From positions 1 through 10,232 of the forward strand of contig JANDJZ010000347.1 in NCBI GenBank assembly GCA_027943245.1: a stretch of DNA of 10,232 nucleotides. Direction: 5' to 3'. Shown in pieces: positions 1 to 9,026 of this stretch. The notes under the pieces are model-generated. The model worked only from the letters and a program-made list of their open reading frames with translations, ran no database searches and was not told where the DNA came from. A program made the position numbers and the translations under genes. The DNA comes from Acanthamoeba sp. SK_2022b. Lineage: Eukaryota > Discosea > Longamoebia > Acanthamoebidae. Positions within the stretch are counted from its first letter, which is position 1. Every line of letters begins with the position of its first letter.

Positions 1-984
1 CCGGCGGCAAGGGTCGGCGCTCGCCCTCCAAGCGGCGCACGTCGATGGCCACCTCCTCGCTCCACAAGTCGTCCAAGCCGACGACAAACGGCAGAGGCGA
101 TGACAAGGCCAAGAAGAGCAGCGGCTTCAGCATATTCAGCTATTTCTTCACGGCTCGCCCTTCGGCCACATCGGCGTCGCCGCCGGCCTCGCCGCTGCGT
201 CGCTCGCCCGCGAAGCGCAACAACAGGCGCAAGAGCATGGGCGCCGCCCTCTTCTCGGCCAAGGAGAAGGAGGAGATTATGGCGTCCAGCGGCGGACCGC
301 CGCCTCCGCCTCCGCCCGCGCCCATGCCGCCGCCGCCACCGTTTGCCACCCCGCTCGCTCCTCCCCCGCCCGGCGGACTGCGATTGGGCGCCAAGCGCGG
401 CCCTCTGAGCCTCCAGGCCAACGGCGACTCAACCACCCCGACGCCCCGCAAGAAGATGCGCTCGCTCTACTGGAGCGTCATTCCCAAGGACAAGCTGCAA
501 CAGACGGTGTGGTGCTCGCAAGAGGTGCTGAGCAGCCCCTCGATCAACGTCGACGTGTCGCGGCTGGAGTCGCTGTTCTCGGTGTCGCCCGACAAGAGGA
601 GCACCAAGTTCACGCCCCGGTCGGGCAAGGAGGCCAACCAATCGCCCCTGGTCGCCATTCTCACCCTGCCCCGCCTCAACAACATCGGTAAGGGGCTCCC
701 CAACGCCTGGACCTCGGCCTTTGTTGTGTTTCATTGCTGGACTGATCACGATTCGCATGCGTGCACAGCTATTCTGCTGTCGCGATTCAAGATCTGCGAG
801 GAGCAGATCAAGGACGCCATCCTCACTATGGACGACACGGTCCTCTCCGCTGAGAACGTGAACGCGCTCCTCTACATCACGCCCAAGGACGATGAGGTGC
901 GTGCATTGCGCTCCTTCCGGGAGAAGATGGACCCTGCGCTCCCGCTGGGTAAGGTCGAGCGCTTCATTTTCACGGTACGATCTC

Positions 985-1071
<87 letters not shown>

Positions 1072-2956
1072 GGCCTCTCACGCAGTTGTTACTCGGTGCA
1101 TGACGCCTGTATTTTTCAGATGATCGAGATCCCGCGACTGGAGAAGCGTCTGGAGATGTTCCAGTGGAAGCTGCAGCTGGAGCCCTCTGTCGCCGAGCTG
1201 CGCAAGTCGCTCGCTGCGCTGACGGCCGCGTGTGACGAGGTCAAGTCCAGCAAGCGCCTGCCCGTCCTCCTCAAGGTGACTCACCCCCCCGCTCTCTCTG
1301 AATTCGACACACATAAGACGCACGCATGCCGTACACTGAGAACTAACCTTGGCTGTTTTTTTCCCGCGTGCCAGGCCGTGCTCATCATCGGCCAGGTGCT
1401 CAACCGCGACTCCTATCTGTTCATCTCCGACGGCTTCCGCATCGAGTCGCTCATGAAGGTTGGCATTCAAGTTGTGTTTGCGTTTGCGTTGTGATGTGTG
1501 GTGTGTGTATGGTGCTGCGTTGTGTTGTGGCGAGAAGTGTTCCCGGAAAGCTGACGCATTCCCACTTGGACATGCAGCTGACGGACACGAAGGGCAAGGA
1601 CAACTCGACAACGCTCGACTACCTGGTCAAGGAGATCGAGGAGAAGATGGTGGACCTCATCACCTTCTCCGACGACATTCCGCACGTCGAGGCAGCAGCC
1701 AAGGTCCAGATGGACCACCTCACCGCCGAGCTCAACAAGATGCGATCGCACCTCACCCAGGTTCGCCGTTTGCCACAAGCACTCATCAAACAGATGTGAT
1801 ATACTTACATGCGTTGTGTGTGGTGTGTGGTGTGTGTTGCGCCGATATGGCAGATGCAACACGAGCTGAAGATCGTATCGCTACAGCAGCAACTGGCCAC
1901 AACCAGCGCGCTCGGCGAGGCGGGTGAGGAAAAGAGGCGCATGTTCGAATCCTACGGCCAAGTCGTCACCGTACGCGCTGCGCTCCTCCGTTCTCCTCTG
2001 TTCACGCGCTTTGCGATGCGTGGGTCGTCATCGCCTCCTCCTCCCTCTGACCGAACCGTGTGGTACCTGCAGGCGCTGCACGATGAGGCCTCGGCCAAGG
2101 TGAAGGAGATGAGCGACGCCATGGACGACGCCATCTCCAAATGGAAGGACCTCGCCCTGTTCTACGGCGAGGTACGTGCCCACGTCTTCAGAGCGCCTGT
2201 CGTGAGTTTGGTGTTGACATGTGTGTTGACCGACAGGATGGAGACAAGATGGCGCCACAGCAGTTCTTTGGCATTCTGCAGACGTTCGTGCAGCAGTTCA
2301 ACAACGCCCGCGCAGAGAGCGTCAAGCGGAGGGCGAGGGCCGAGCAGGAGCGCCTGCGGCGGGAGAAGGAGGAGCGGGCGCGCCTGGCCAAGGAGGAGCG
2401 CGCACGTCAGAAGCAGCTCGAAGCGGAGGAGCAGAAGCGACAGCAAGAAGAAGAGAAGACGCGACAGCAACAGCAGCAGCAAGAGGAGGAGGCCAAGGCC
2501 GTGGCCGAGGCGAATCTGGAGAGCGAGAGTGAGAGCGAAGCCAAAGTCGACGAAGCCGCTGACGCCGACCAAGTAGTCGTAGAAACGACGGGCGAGGCCG
2601 AAGTCGTTGCCCACCGGCCAAGCTGCGGAGGCGAGGAAGGCGAGAGCGAGGAGGAAAGCGTGGCCGCCGAGACCTGTTCGGAGCCTATCACCTCCGATAT
2701 GGCGGGAGAGCAGGAGGTGGCGGAGGAATTGACCGATGTGCAGGTGCGGGACGACGAAGAGGAAGATGATGACGAAGAAGGCGATGGTGATGATGAAGTA
2801 GAGCGGCTTCAGGCGGTCGTTCAGGTGGAGGTCCAGCAGGAAGGGGAGGAGCAAAACTGCCCGACGGCGGCGGAGGAACCCTCCTTCTCTGGTCTGATTG
2901 ACTTGGATTCAGCGGAGAAGGTACCCCTTGAAGATAACGAAGACCAAGACGACTAA
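1..2956 (+). CDS. Formin (FH1-FH2 protein), 5' end outside window, 8 exons visible
   Basis: Formins nucleate and elongate unbranched actin filaments: FH1 binds profilin-actin and the dimeric FH2 ring caps the barbed end. The frame is open from base 3, so the Met at 45 is probably internal and any GTPase-binding/FH3 region lies upstream. Seen exons: to 687, 769-974, 1120-1275, 1375-1458, 1578-1760, 1854-1970, 2073-2171, 2237-2956; all introns are GT-AG and joined frames agree, giving 735 residues from Met45. In order: a basic Ser-rich segment, short FH1 with proline runs (about 287-375), then FH2 starting near KKMRSLYWSVIP, with LPRLNNIAILLSRF, PLGKVERFIFT, LTDTKGKDNSTTLDYLV and FFGILQTFVQQFNNAR. 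The usual FH2 motif GNxxN reads GQVLN here. After FH2 come a charged Arg/Glu/Gln helix, a six-Gln run and a very acidic tail. I see no DAD-like autoinhibitory motif. Family call is firm; subfamily is not assigned. Confidence 0.93.
989..1065 (+). repeat. (CA)n microsatellite in formin intron 2
   Basis: An uninterrupted CA dinucleotide tract of about 77 bp (38.5 units) fills most of the 145-bp intron 975-1119, between donor GTACGA and acceptor TTTTTCAG. The CA strand is the coding strand. The tract is intronic, because the exons on either side join cleanly as FIFT-MIEIPRLEK within FH2. Confidence 0.97.
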
Positions 2957-3010
2957 TAAACTCGTCTTGTCTTTTGACTTGTAAATTCGATGAAATAACA
3001 TCAAAATAAA
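2955..3010 (+). promoter_or_regulatory. Candidate polyadenylation signals of the formin gene
   Basis: AATAAA occurs at 2955-2960, overlapping the TAA stop codon (2954-2956), and again at 3005-3010, about 50 bases after the stop. The second is the better placed for a normal 3' UTR. Use of either site is inferred. Confidence 0.45.
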
Positions 3011-3156
3011 CCAATAATACTCACCACACGCACCATGCAGGCACATTTAACACCTCATACTCAAGACCACGCACCACACAAGCAACCGCATAGAGAACCG
3101 TGCAACTCTCCTTTATAGGGTGTGCAGTTCTTCCTTTGCCATGCACTAAGAGCAGT
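2961..3156. other. Spacer between formin and 5S rRNA gene
   Basis: This stretch holds the presumed formin 3' UTR and then CA-rich sequence rich in CACACA and ACCACGCACC words. I see no open reading frame of interest, no tRNA-like fold and no clear repeat. It separates the convergent Pol II formin unit and the Pol III 5S unit. Confidence 0.5.
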
Positions 3157-3160
3157 AAAA
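3157..3160 (-). terminator. Pol III terminator of 5S rRNA gene
   Basis: On the minus strand the 5S sequence ends in GCCGTATCC and runs directly into TTTT, the minimal RNA polymerase III termination signal, before ACTGC. The mature 3' end may include one or two of these U residues. Confidence 0.85.
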
Positions 3161-3278
3161 GGATACGGCACGGTGGATTCCCGGGTGGTCGCCCACCCCA
3201 GTACTAACACAGCCTGGCGCAGCTTAACTTCACTGTTCGGATGGGAAGTGGTGCTTTCTGCGCAGTATGGCCGTATCC
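3161..3278 (-). rRNA. 5S ribosomal RNA
   Basis: This is the 5S RNA of the large ribosomal subunit, transcribed by Pol III. Read on the minus strand, the 118-nt sequence begins GGATACGGCC and ends GCCGTATCC, and nucleotides 1-9 pair perfectly with 110-118 to form helix I. The conserved loop regions CCATCCGAAC (about 36-45) and GAAGTTAAGC (about 48-57) are present, as are GTTAGTACTGGGGTGGG (about 71-87) and the helix-IV/V segment GACCACCCGGGAATCC. The length is usual for a 5S RNA (about 118-120 nt). It matches the Acanthamoeba 5S sequence as I recall it, with a few possible base differences. The intact termini, helix I and terminator suggest a functional gene. It is a single copy in this window, outside any rDNA array. 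Confidence 0.97.
3182..3229 (-). promoter_or_regulatory. Internal control region (A box, intermediate element, C box) of 5S gene
   Basis: In eukaryotic 5S genes TFIIIA binds an internal promoter at about +50 to +97. The corresponding interval here starts with AGTTAAGCTGCGCC (A-box part, near +50) and ends in the GGGCGACCACCCGGGAATCC segment (C-box part). The position is inferred from family knowledge; the sequence shows only conservation. Confidence 0.7.
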
Positions 3279-3959
3279 AACAACGTTTGTTTGAGCACCT
3301 GGTTTACTGGCATCAGTGCAAACTGTGAGGTGTTTGTGCGCGTGAGATGGGGCTGCGGCTACAGGATTGATCTGGAAGTAGCTCCTTCTTGCAGAAGGTT
3401 TGTAGCAGCTGCACCTATTCTTCTGCATGAGGTCTATCATCAACTGGTGGGCCTGCTCCTGATGCTCCAGTAGGGTGATCTGCATGTCAATTTCATGGGC
3501 TTGCAAGTTCTCCTCAAGCTCATCAGCTGGGAGACCCCACTTGTAGATCTCCTTGCAGAGCTTGTTGGGAAGGAAGCAGAAGGTAATGCAAACCTTTGGA
3601 AGATTGTGTGGCATTTTCCCAAGCACACAGTTCAACATAGCATTCTTTTGCCTTGGATTTGCCATTGCCCTCAAACACACCTTGGTCTTGGAAGGACTAG
3701 GCCACTTGTTAGGGTGGCTCTTTCAGGTGTGTGCGTGGCGCCATTGGTTGCCTTAATCACCAGGCCCAAAAGGTGCGACAAAAAGCTGCCCACTTTTTCT
3801 GTCGTTAAGCTCGCTCTTTATCATTGGACTTGACTTAGACACAGCATAAGCAGAGTGCCGCAGTGGAAGCGTGGGCCCATAAATCTCTTTTTTGGCCAAC
3901 CCTGCTTGCTTTGGGAAGAGTTTGTCGCCTGTAGTATTGCAAAATACAATCAACTGTTT
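3279..3959 (-). pseudogene. Interrupted, unrecognised protein-like reading frame next to 5S gene
   Basis: One minus-strand frame reads as plausible protein from 3959 to the 5S boundary but is broken by TAA (3753-3755) and TGA (3723-3725), with only nine codons between them. The upstream part (about 66 residues, 3953-3756) contains IYGPTLPLRHSAYAVS and QLFVAPFGPGD. The downstream part (3722-3279) contains MANPRQKNAMLNCVLGK, KLCKEIYKWGLPADELEENL and a helical QITLLEHQEQAHQLMIDLMQ segment, and has no stop before it runs into the 5S gene. The region is less GC-rich than the flanking genes. I do not recognise the family. It could be a decayed gene or transposon remnant, or a live gene with a very short intron spanning the two stops (a GT at the GPG/D codons and an AG about 40 bases on). 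It shares the frame of the surface-protein gene that stops at 3960-3962, which may be chance. Confidence 0.35.
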
Positions 3960-5709
3960 CTACCTAGTGTGCGTGATCATAAGGAGACCATCGAGCACAA
4001 GCGCGTAGAAGCGCGGGACAAGCAGCAGGGCTGACCCGCTGGAGGCCGAGGCCGAGGGCGACGACGGCAGGGACAAGGACAAGGGCGAGGGCGAGGCTGA
4101 AGTCGAGCGAATGGCCGACGGCGAGGGCGATTGGTTCTGATTCTGTGAAGTCGAACCCGAGGGTGAAGGCGTGTTCGAAGGCGAGGGAGTGTTTGAGGGA
4201 GATGGAGAAGGCGTGTTGGAGGGTGAAGGCGAAGGTGTGTTTGAGGGCGAGGGCGAGGGCGTGCTGGAAGGGGAGGATGAAGGAGAGGGCGTGTTGGAGG
4301 GCGAGGGCGTGTTGGAAGGCGAGGGCGTGTTGGAAGGCGAGGGCGTGTTGGAGGGCGAGGGGGTGTTGGAGGGTGAAGGCGAAGGTGTGTTTGAGGGAGA
4401 GGGCGAGGGGGTGTTGGAGGGCGAGGGCGTGTTGGAGGGTGAAGGCGAAGGTGTGTTCGAGGGAGAGGGCGTGTTCGAGGGTGAGGGCGAGGGCGTGTTG
4501 GAAGGAGAGGGCGTGTTGGAGGGCGAGGGCGTATTGGAGGGAGAGGGCGTGGTGGAAGGCGAAGGGGTGTTGGAGGGAGAGGGGGTGTTGGAGGGCGAAG
4601 GGGTGTTGGAGGGCGAGGGCGTATTGGAAGGGGAGGGCGAGGGCGTGTTGGAAGGTGTGTTGGAGGGCGAGGGCGTGTTGGAGGGCGAAGGCGAAGGAGT
4701 GTTTGAGGGAGAGGGCGAGGGCGTGTTGGAAGGCGAGGGCGTGGCCGAGGGAGAAAGAGTGCTGGAAGGCGTGGGGGTATTGGAAGCAGAGGGCGTGCTG
4801 GAGGGCGATGGCGTGGCGGTATTCGAGGGAGAGGGCGTGTTGGAGGGCGAGGGGGTGTTGGAAGGCGAAGGCGTCCGGGACGGCGAAGCCGTTCTGGAAG
4901 GTGTGACGGTTACCGAGGGGGAGGCCGTGTGCGAGGGCGAAGGCGTGGGGGAAATCGAATGGCTTGCCGATGGGGAGGGAGAAGCCGCGAACGAGGGGCT
5001 GGGTGAGGGCGATAGGATGCCAGCCAAGTCGCACCCGGAGATGCTTACCCTGAAGGTAATGGTGGACTGAAAACTCCACCCAGAAGTGGCGTCGGCCTTG
5101 GCGGCCAGCTCGCGGAGCACAACGGGGACGGACAGGTCGGGCGATGTGATTTTGCTGACATAGTACCATGTGAGGCGTACGCCAGGCGTCGCCAAAACGA
5201 ACCAATAGAAGCCCTTGGGCAGGTAGAGACCGCCAGCGTTTGGTACTGTGAATGTCGTTGCAGTAGCCGGTGCCGTACCCAAGGGGGTGGGCACCACGAG
5301 CGAGCCATTGGGCAGCACCGAGCCTGGAAGGCTGCCTACTTCGGAGTAGAGCTCGGCCTTGGCCAACGACGCAGCTGCGAGTTGATTCGTTAGTTATGTG
5401 CAACCGCGGTTTGCCCATAAAAATTAAAGTGTGCTGTTTAAAAGCCGGCGCAACCGCGGCGGCAGAACCGGAAGCCGTACTATCTATCAAAGCCGAGACT
5501 TGGGTGAGCGTGATGGCAGAGGTGACCTCGAATCTCTGAGCCAAGAATGAGTTTTGGAAATTCGCGCCACTGGTCAGGACCATGTTGCTGGCCAACTGGC
5601 CACACACGGGCTCCGCAGCGTTCGACAAACTAGCCATGACGCCAAGCACGATGATCACGAATAGCCCTGACAGCTGGTGGGGTGCCCCAAAGCCTCTACT
5701 AGTCTGCAT
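3960..5709 (-). CDS. Predicted secreted/surface protein: choice-of-anchor-like domain plus SPSNTP-repeat stalk
   Basis: Two exons, 5709-5481 and 5374-3960, give 547 residues. The start is the first ATG (5709) and is followed by a signal peptide: a hydrophobic core [14 protein letters not shown] with likely cleavage near SNA/AEP. The intron 5375-5480 has donor GTACGG, branch-like CTAAC and acceptor GCAG; phase 1 is kept and gives [19 protein letters not shown]. Residues about 50-190 resemble the beta-rich, lectin-like domains of bacterial 'choice-of-anchor' exported proteins (pattern LTQVSALI...[15 protein letters not shown]...[10 protein letters not shown]); this is recognition by pattern only. 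From residue about 198 it is Ser/Pro/Thr-rich, with about 29 SNTP units, and so probably an extended, O-glycosylated stalk. It ends in a short hydrophobic tail ([20 protein letters not shown]) that might be a GPI-attachment signal, though it contains Arg and Asp. It lies downstream of the STRIP gene on the same strand. The real function is unknown. Confidence 0.75.
4165..4886 (-). repeat. 18-bp coding tandem repeat (SPSNTP hexapeptide, with SP insertions)
   Basis: On the minus strand this encodes repeated SPSNTP, with about 29 SNTP units, some spaced by an extra SP (24-bp unit) and one compressed unit (NTPSNTPSP). Variants at the N-terminal edge (SRTP, SSTP, SATP, STTP) look older, while the centre is more uniform. 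On the plus strand the same DNA reads as GEGVLE repeats. Such tracts usually change length by slippage or unequal crossing-over, so the copy number probably varies among strains. Confidence 0.95.
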
Positions 5710-6097
5710 TTGCGTGTTGTTGGTGTGACCACTGCCGCCGACTGTGCACAATGCTTTGCTGGCAGCGAACTGTCCGGTACCCGTTCTCTCACGCACCAAT
5801 CCTAAGCGGTTGTAGAGTTCCAGATCATTTATTCATATGTCCGAGCCACCCACTAGGGAGCACCCGAAGACATACTATCCAATAGGCGAACTTCGCCAAC
5901 ATTCAAACTCTCGGAACACCGCAATGGCCTCAAGGCTTTCATTAATGTACCCAACCTAACAAAATTGGTGCTGTTCCCCCGATAAGCCAGCTGAAGCACA
6001 CCCACCGCAGAAGCGCAACTCCGCCCAGGGCACGCTCCGTGGCAGTTGGGGGGCTTCTTCCAATATTGTAAAAAACCCTTCTTTGGTGTCCAACGCC
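5710..6097 (-). promoter_or_regulatory. Spacer: probable promoter of surface-protein gene and STRIP 3' UTR
   Basis: The 388 bp between the STRIP stop codon (6098-6100) and the surface-protein ATG hold no supported gene. On the minus strand an AT-rich stretch near 5822-5840 (CATATGAATAAATGATC) lies about 120 bp before the ATG and could be a core promoter element or the STRIP polyadenylation region, because it contains AATAAA. No RNA gene or clear repeat is visible. Confidence 0.35.
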
Positions 6098-8978
6098 TTA
6101 GGCCTGGGCGTCTAGCGCCGGGGCGAGGTCGTCCTCGGGCGACACGAGGGCGTGGTGCAGGAGGTAGGCGTCAAGCCAGCCCGCGGCAAGATCGGCCATG
6201 ACCTGCTGATCGTCCAGCTCCAGCCCATCTCCACCATCCGCCCCCGCTCCGCTCAGAGGCCGTCGGTAGTGCACTTCGTTCCACTCGCGCACTTTCCGCT
6301 CCATTCGCCGCTCCTCCTCCTTCACCACACACGCCGCACACGCACATGCACACGTCTATCAAACGCGATCACGTGCGGGGAGAGGAGAGGGCTAGCAGAG
6401 CATGGTCATGCGGGTTGATCGGGCGCACCTCGAACTCGCTGCTGCTGTCGTTCTCGACAAAGGCCGTAGAGAGCCAGTCGTCCATGTACAGCGGCCGGAC
6501 GTGCATGTAGATCTCCGAAATGACCTTCATGTTGCCTGCAGGGCGCGGGCGCCATCACGCCCACCGCTTTGCGTAAGCAGCGCCACCGCTCCCCTCACCC
6601 AAAGGCATTTTGCGCGGTCTTGTGCGCGTGCGAGGTGTGAGGTGTGATGGAGTCGGTACTCGTGCGCCACTTGCGGCCTAGGAATTTGGTGAGGTTCTTG
6701 ATCAGTTTGAGGCTGTAGAGGCGAATCCACGCGTTGTCGAATCCCAGCAGTCGCTTCAAAATGGCCTGCACGTTCCAATCGCCAATCAACACACGCACGC
6801 GCGCGCAACACGCAACACGCGCGGGTGGCGAAGACGAAGCAAGAACGACGAACCGGAGCCGCAAACTTGATGAGGAGGAGGCAGCGGTGATGGTTGTACT
6901 TGGCGAGCTTCTGGAGGATGCGCAGGAAGTTCACCAGCGCAAAGAACTTGCGCTTAGAGTAGCGCAGCCCGCTGTCGTCCCCGACGTCGTCCGCCGACGA
7001 CAGCTCGCTCTCAGCGACAAACAGCCTGATCAGTTCATGACCCACCCCCGTGTCGTTGCATACGTCAGCATGACTAACCCCCTCCCCATCAAGAAGAAAG
7101 CCAGAAGCAGGGGCGTTACTCCATGGCGGGCAAGGCGGGCGAGGTGAGCAGCGGCGATTCGGGCTGGTTGATGAGCTTGAGTATGAGAAGCATCATCTTG
7201 GCCTCGACCAACAACTGTTGCACCCTCCCCCAAACATTATCATCGCCACATTGTCAATCGTGTGTCGTGCGTCACGTGCGTGGCGTGTTGGCGTACAGAT
7301 TGCAGGTAGGCGGCCTGGATGGGGTGGTTGGCCCGGGTGTGCTTTAGGAGAAGCAGGAGCAGGCCCGAGATGGCCTTGACCATGATCTCCTCGTGTCGCG
7401 CCCGCTCGGCCGCCTGGGTGATCCCCACGTCGCCGATCTCGGCGTAGAGATTGTGCGGAGGAGGCGCCCCGCGCTTGTCCGATGGCGCGAGCGCCAATAG
7501 GAAGTTAAGCAGATGAATGAACACCTACAACCAACGAGCAAAACGTAAGTCGTGTGCGTATGTGAGGTGTTGTGTCATGTGTTGTGTGCGTGTGTGCGTG
7601 TGTCAGGGGAGTTCCCGAACCCGACGGAAGCGGGGCAGCATCGCACGGTAGAACGCTTCGACGCTGCTGGTGGTGGGTTGGAGGCCGCGCGGCTGATCGC
7701 CATCGATCCCGTCATCGCTCGGTAGGGCTCCGGCGACGTCATCCTGCGCGCGCGCCCCGAGCCGGAACCCAACCGCGGTGAGACAGAGCTTTGGGGCGAC
7801 TGAATGAAGCAAAACATAATATGATGATTGAAAAAAAATATTAAATAGAACAAGAAATAAAGCAATTAGCGGTGATCACGGGCCGTACGGAGGAATCAAA
7901 GGGGAAGTGGGCGGGATGCGAGTAAGGGCTCAGCCCACGTTCCATCAGTCTCTGGGCCTCCCGCAGCGCCTGCGCCCTCCCCCCCACACGTCGAAGTGAG
8001 ACAAAGCTCTGCGCAACTTGAATGGGAGTCAGGGCCAGCGGCGTACGGTCGGCATGCCGGCGCTCGAGTAGACCGAAGCCTGCATCGCCAGGCGCGTGTG
8101 GGACCTGCGGCACAGACGAAGTCAAATCGAAAGCGAAGCCAAGAATTGGCGGGAAGGGAGGAAGGGGGGAGGCGAGCAAAGCATACTTGCGAAACTGGGT
8201 CGCGTGCTGGCGGAGGGCCTGCAGGTGCGTGGGGCTGCTCTTTACGTCGAGGGGCCCCAGTGGGGGCAGCCCGCTCCGTTTTCGCGCCTCCTGCTTCTTG
8301 CGAGCGAGGGCGGCCGTGCCGCCCCATCCATACAGCATGCTCTTCCACAACAGCAGCAACACCTACGACACGCACGCACACCACACACGGCCACAGAAAA
8401 ACACGCATCGATGAGGCATTAAGGAACAGCTGAGCCTGCTCTTCGGTGCTGCGTTAGTTGAACCTTCTTGATGGGATAGCTGGGATGGCGACGGTCGCCA
8501 AAGTCGATGAGGCAGTCGAACAGCACGTAGATCAGCCCACGCGGCTCGCCGTTGCCGACTGTTTCGATTTCGTAGGCCCACACTCAGCTGTCAGAGCGTA
8601 TGGGCGTGTGCGGGCGGGGAGAAGGGAGGTACCGAGCCTGAGAGGCAGGTCGGGGTGGTTCGAGTTGGAGATGAGCAACAGCAGGAGCAGGTTGGCATAA
8701 ACCCGCATGTCCGCATCATCGGCCGTCTCCATCCTCTCCACATCTCCTTCCTCCTTGGCCTCTCGCTGCCCCTTGTCCTCTTCGACCACCCTGGGCCCAG
8801 AGGAGTCGACAGTTGAAAACCCAAACGATCGTCCACTCACGGTCTCACACACAGAGCGGAACTCTGTGTGCTGCGCTGGCGATGTGATAGGTGTACCTCT
8901 TGGCTGCGCAAAAGCACTCAACATAGATCTCGTACGCTCCCGCGTCTGCGCGTGCGGCAGTGAGTCTCATTGCGAGCG

Positions 8979-9026
<48 letters not shown>

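Noticed and set aside
429..1061. Minus-strand open frame opposite the formin exons
   Set aside because: It is the complement of GC-rich coding sequence plus a GT-repeat read as Cys-Val. It has no domain pattern.
892..1494. Long plus-strand open frame of 200 codons running through the CA tract
   Set aside because: It crosses two introns of the formin gene, and its first part is out of the FH2 frame. Only the segments that match FH2 are real exons.
2028..2258. Small minus-strand frames opposite formin exons 6-8
   Set aside because: They lie opposite verified FH2 coding sequence and show no independent motif.
3204..3278. Protein-coding extension of the unknown frame into the 5S region
   Set aside because: These bases are structurally constrained 5S rRNA sequence, so reading through them is chance.
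4165..4886. CRISPR-like array
   Set aside because: The units are contiguous, coding and vary in length by six bases; there are no unique spacers, and the genome is eukaryotic.
4145..4906. Plus-strand Arg/Cys/Trp-rich repeat frame
   Set aside because: Third-frame reading of the SPSNTP repeat; open only because the repeat lacks stops in all frames.
3964..5799. Single 611-codon minus-strand frame without an intron
   Set aside because: After about position 5480 it turns into LQHALA-type shadow repeats. The other frame contains the folded-domain pattern and the SPSNTP units, and a phase-matched intron joins the two.
7996..8433. Plus-strand frames of 108-145 codons opposite the STRIP gene
   Set aside because: Arg/Ala/Gly-rich shadows of GC-rich coding sequence; the conserved STRIP blocks are on the other strand.
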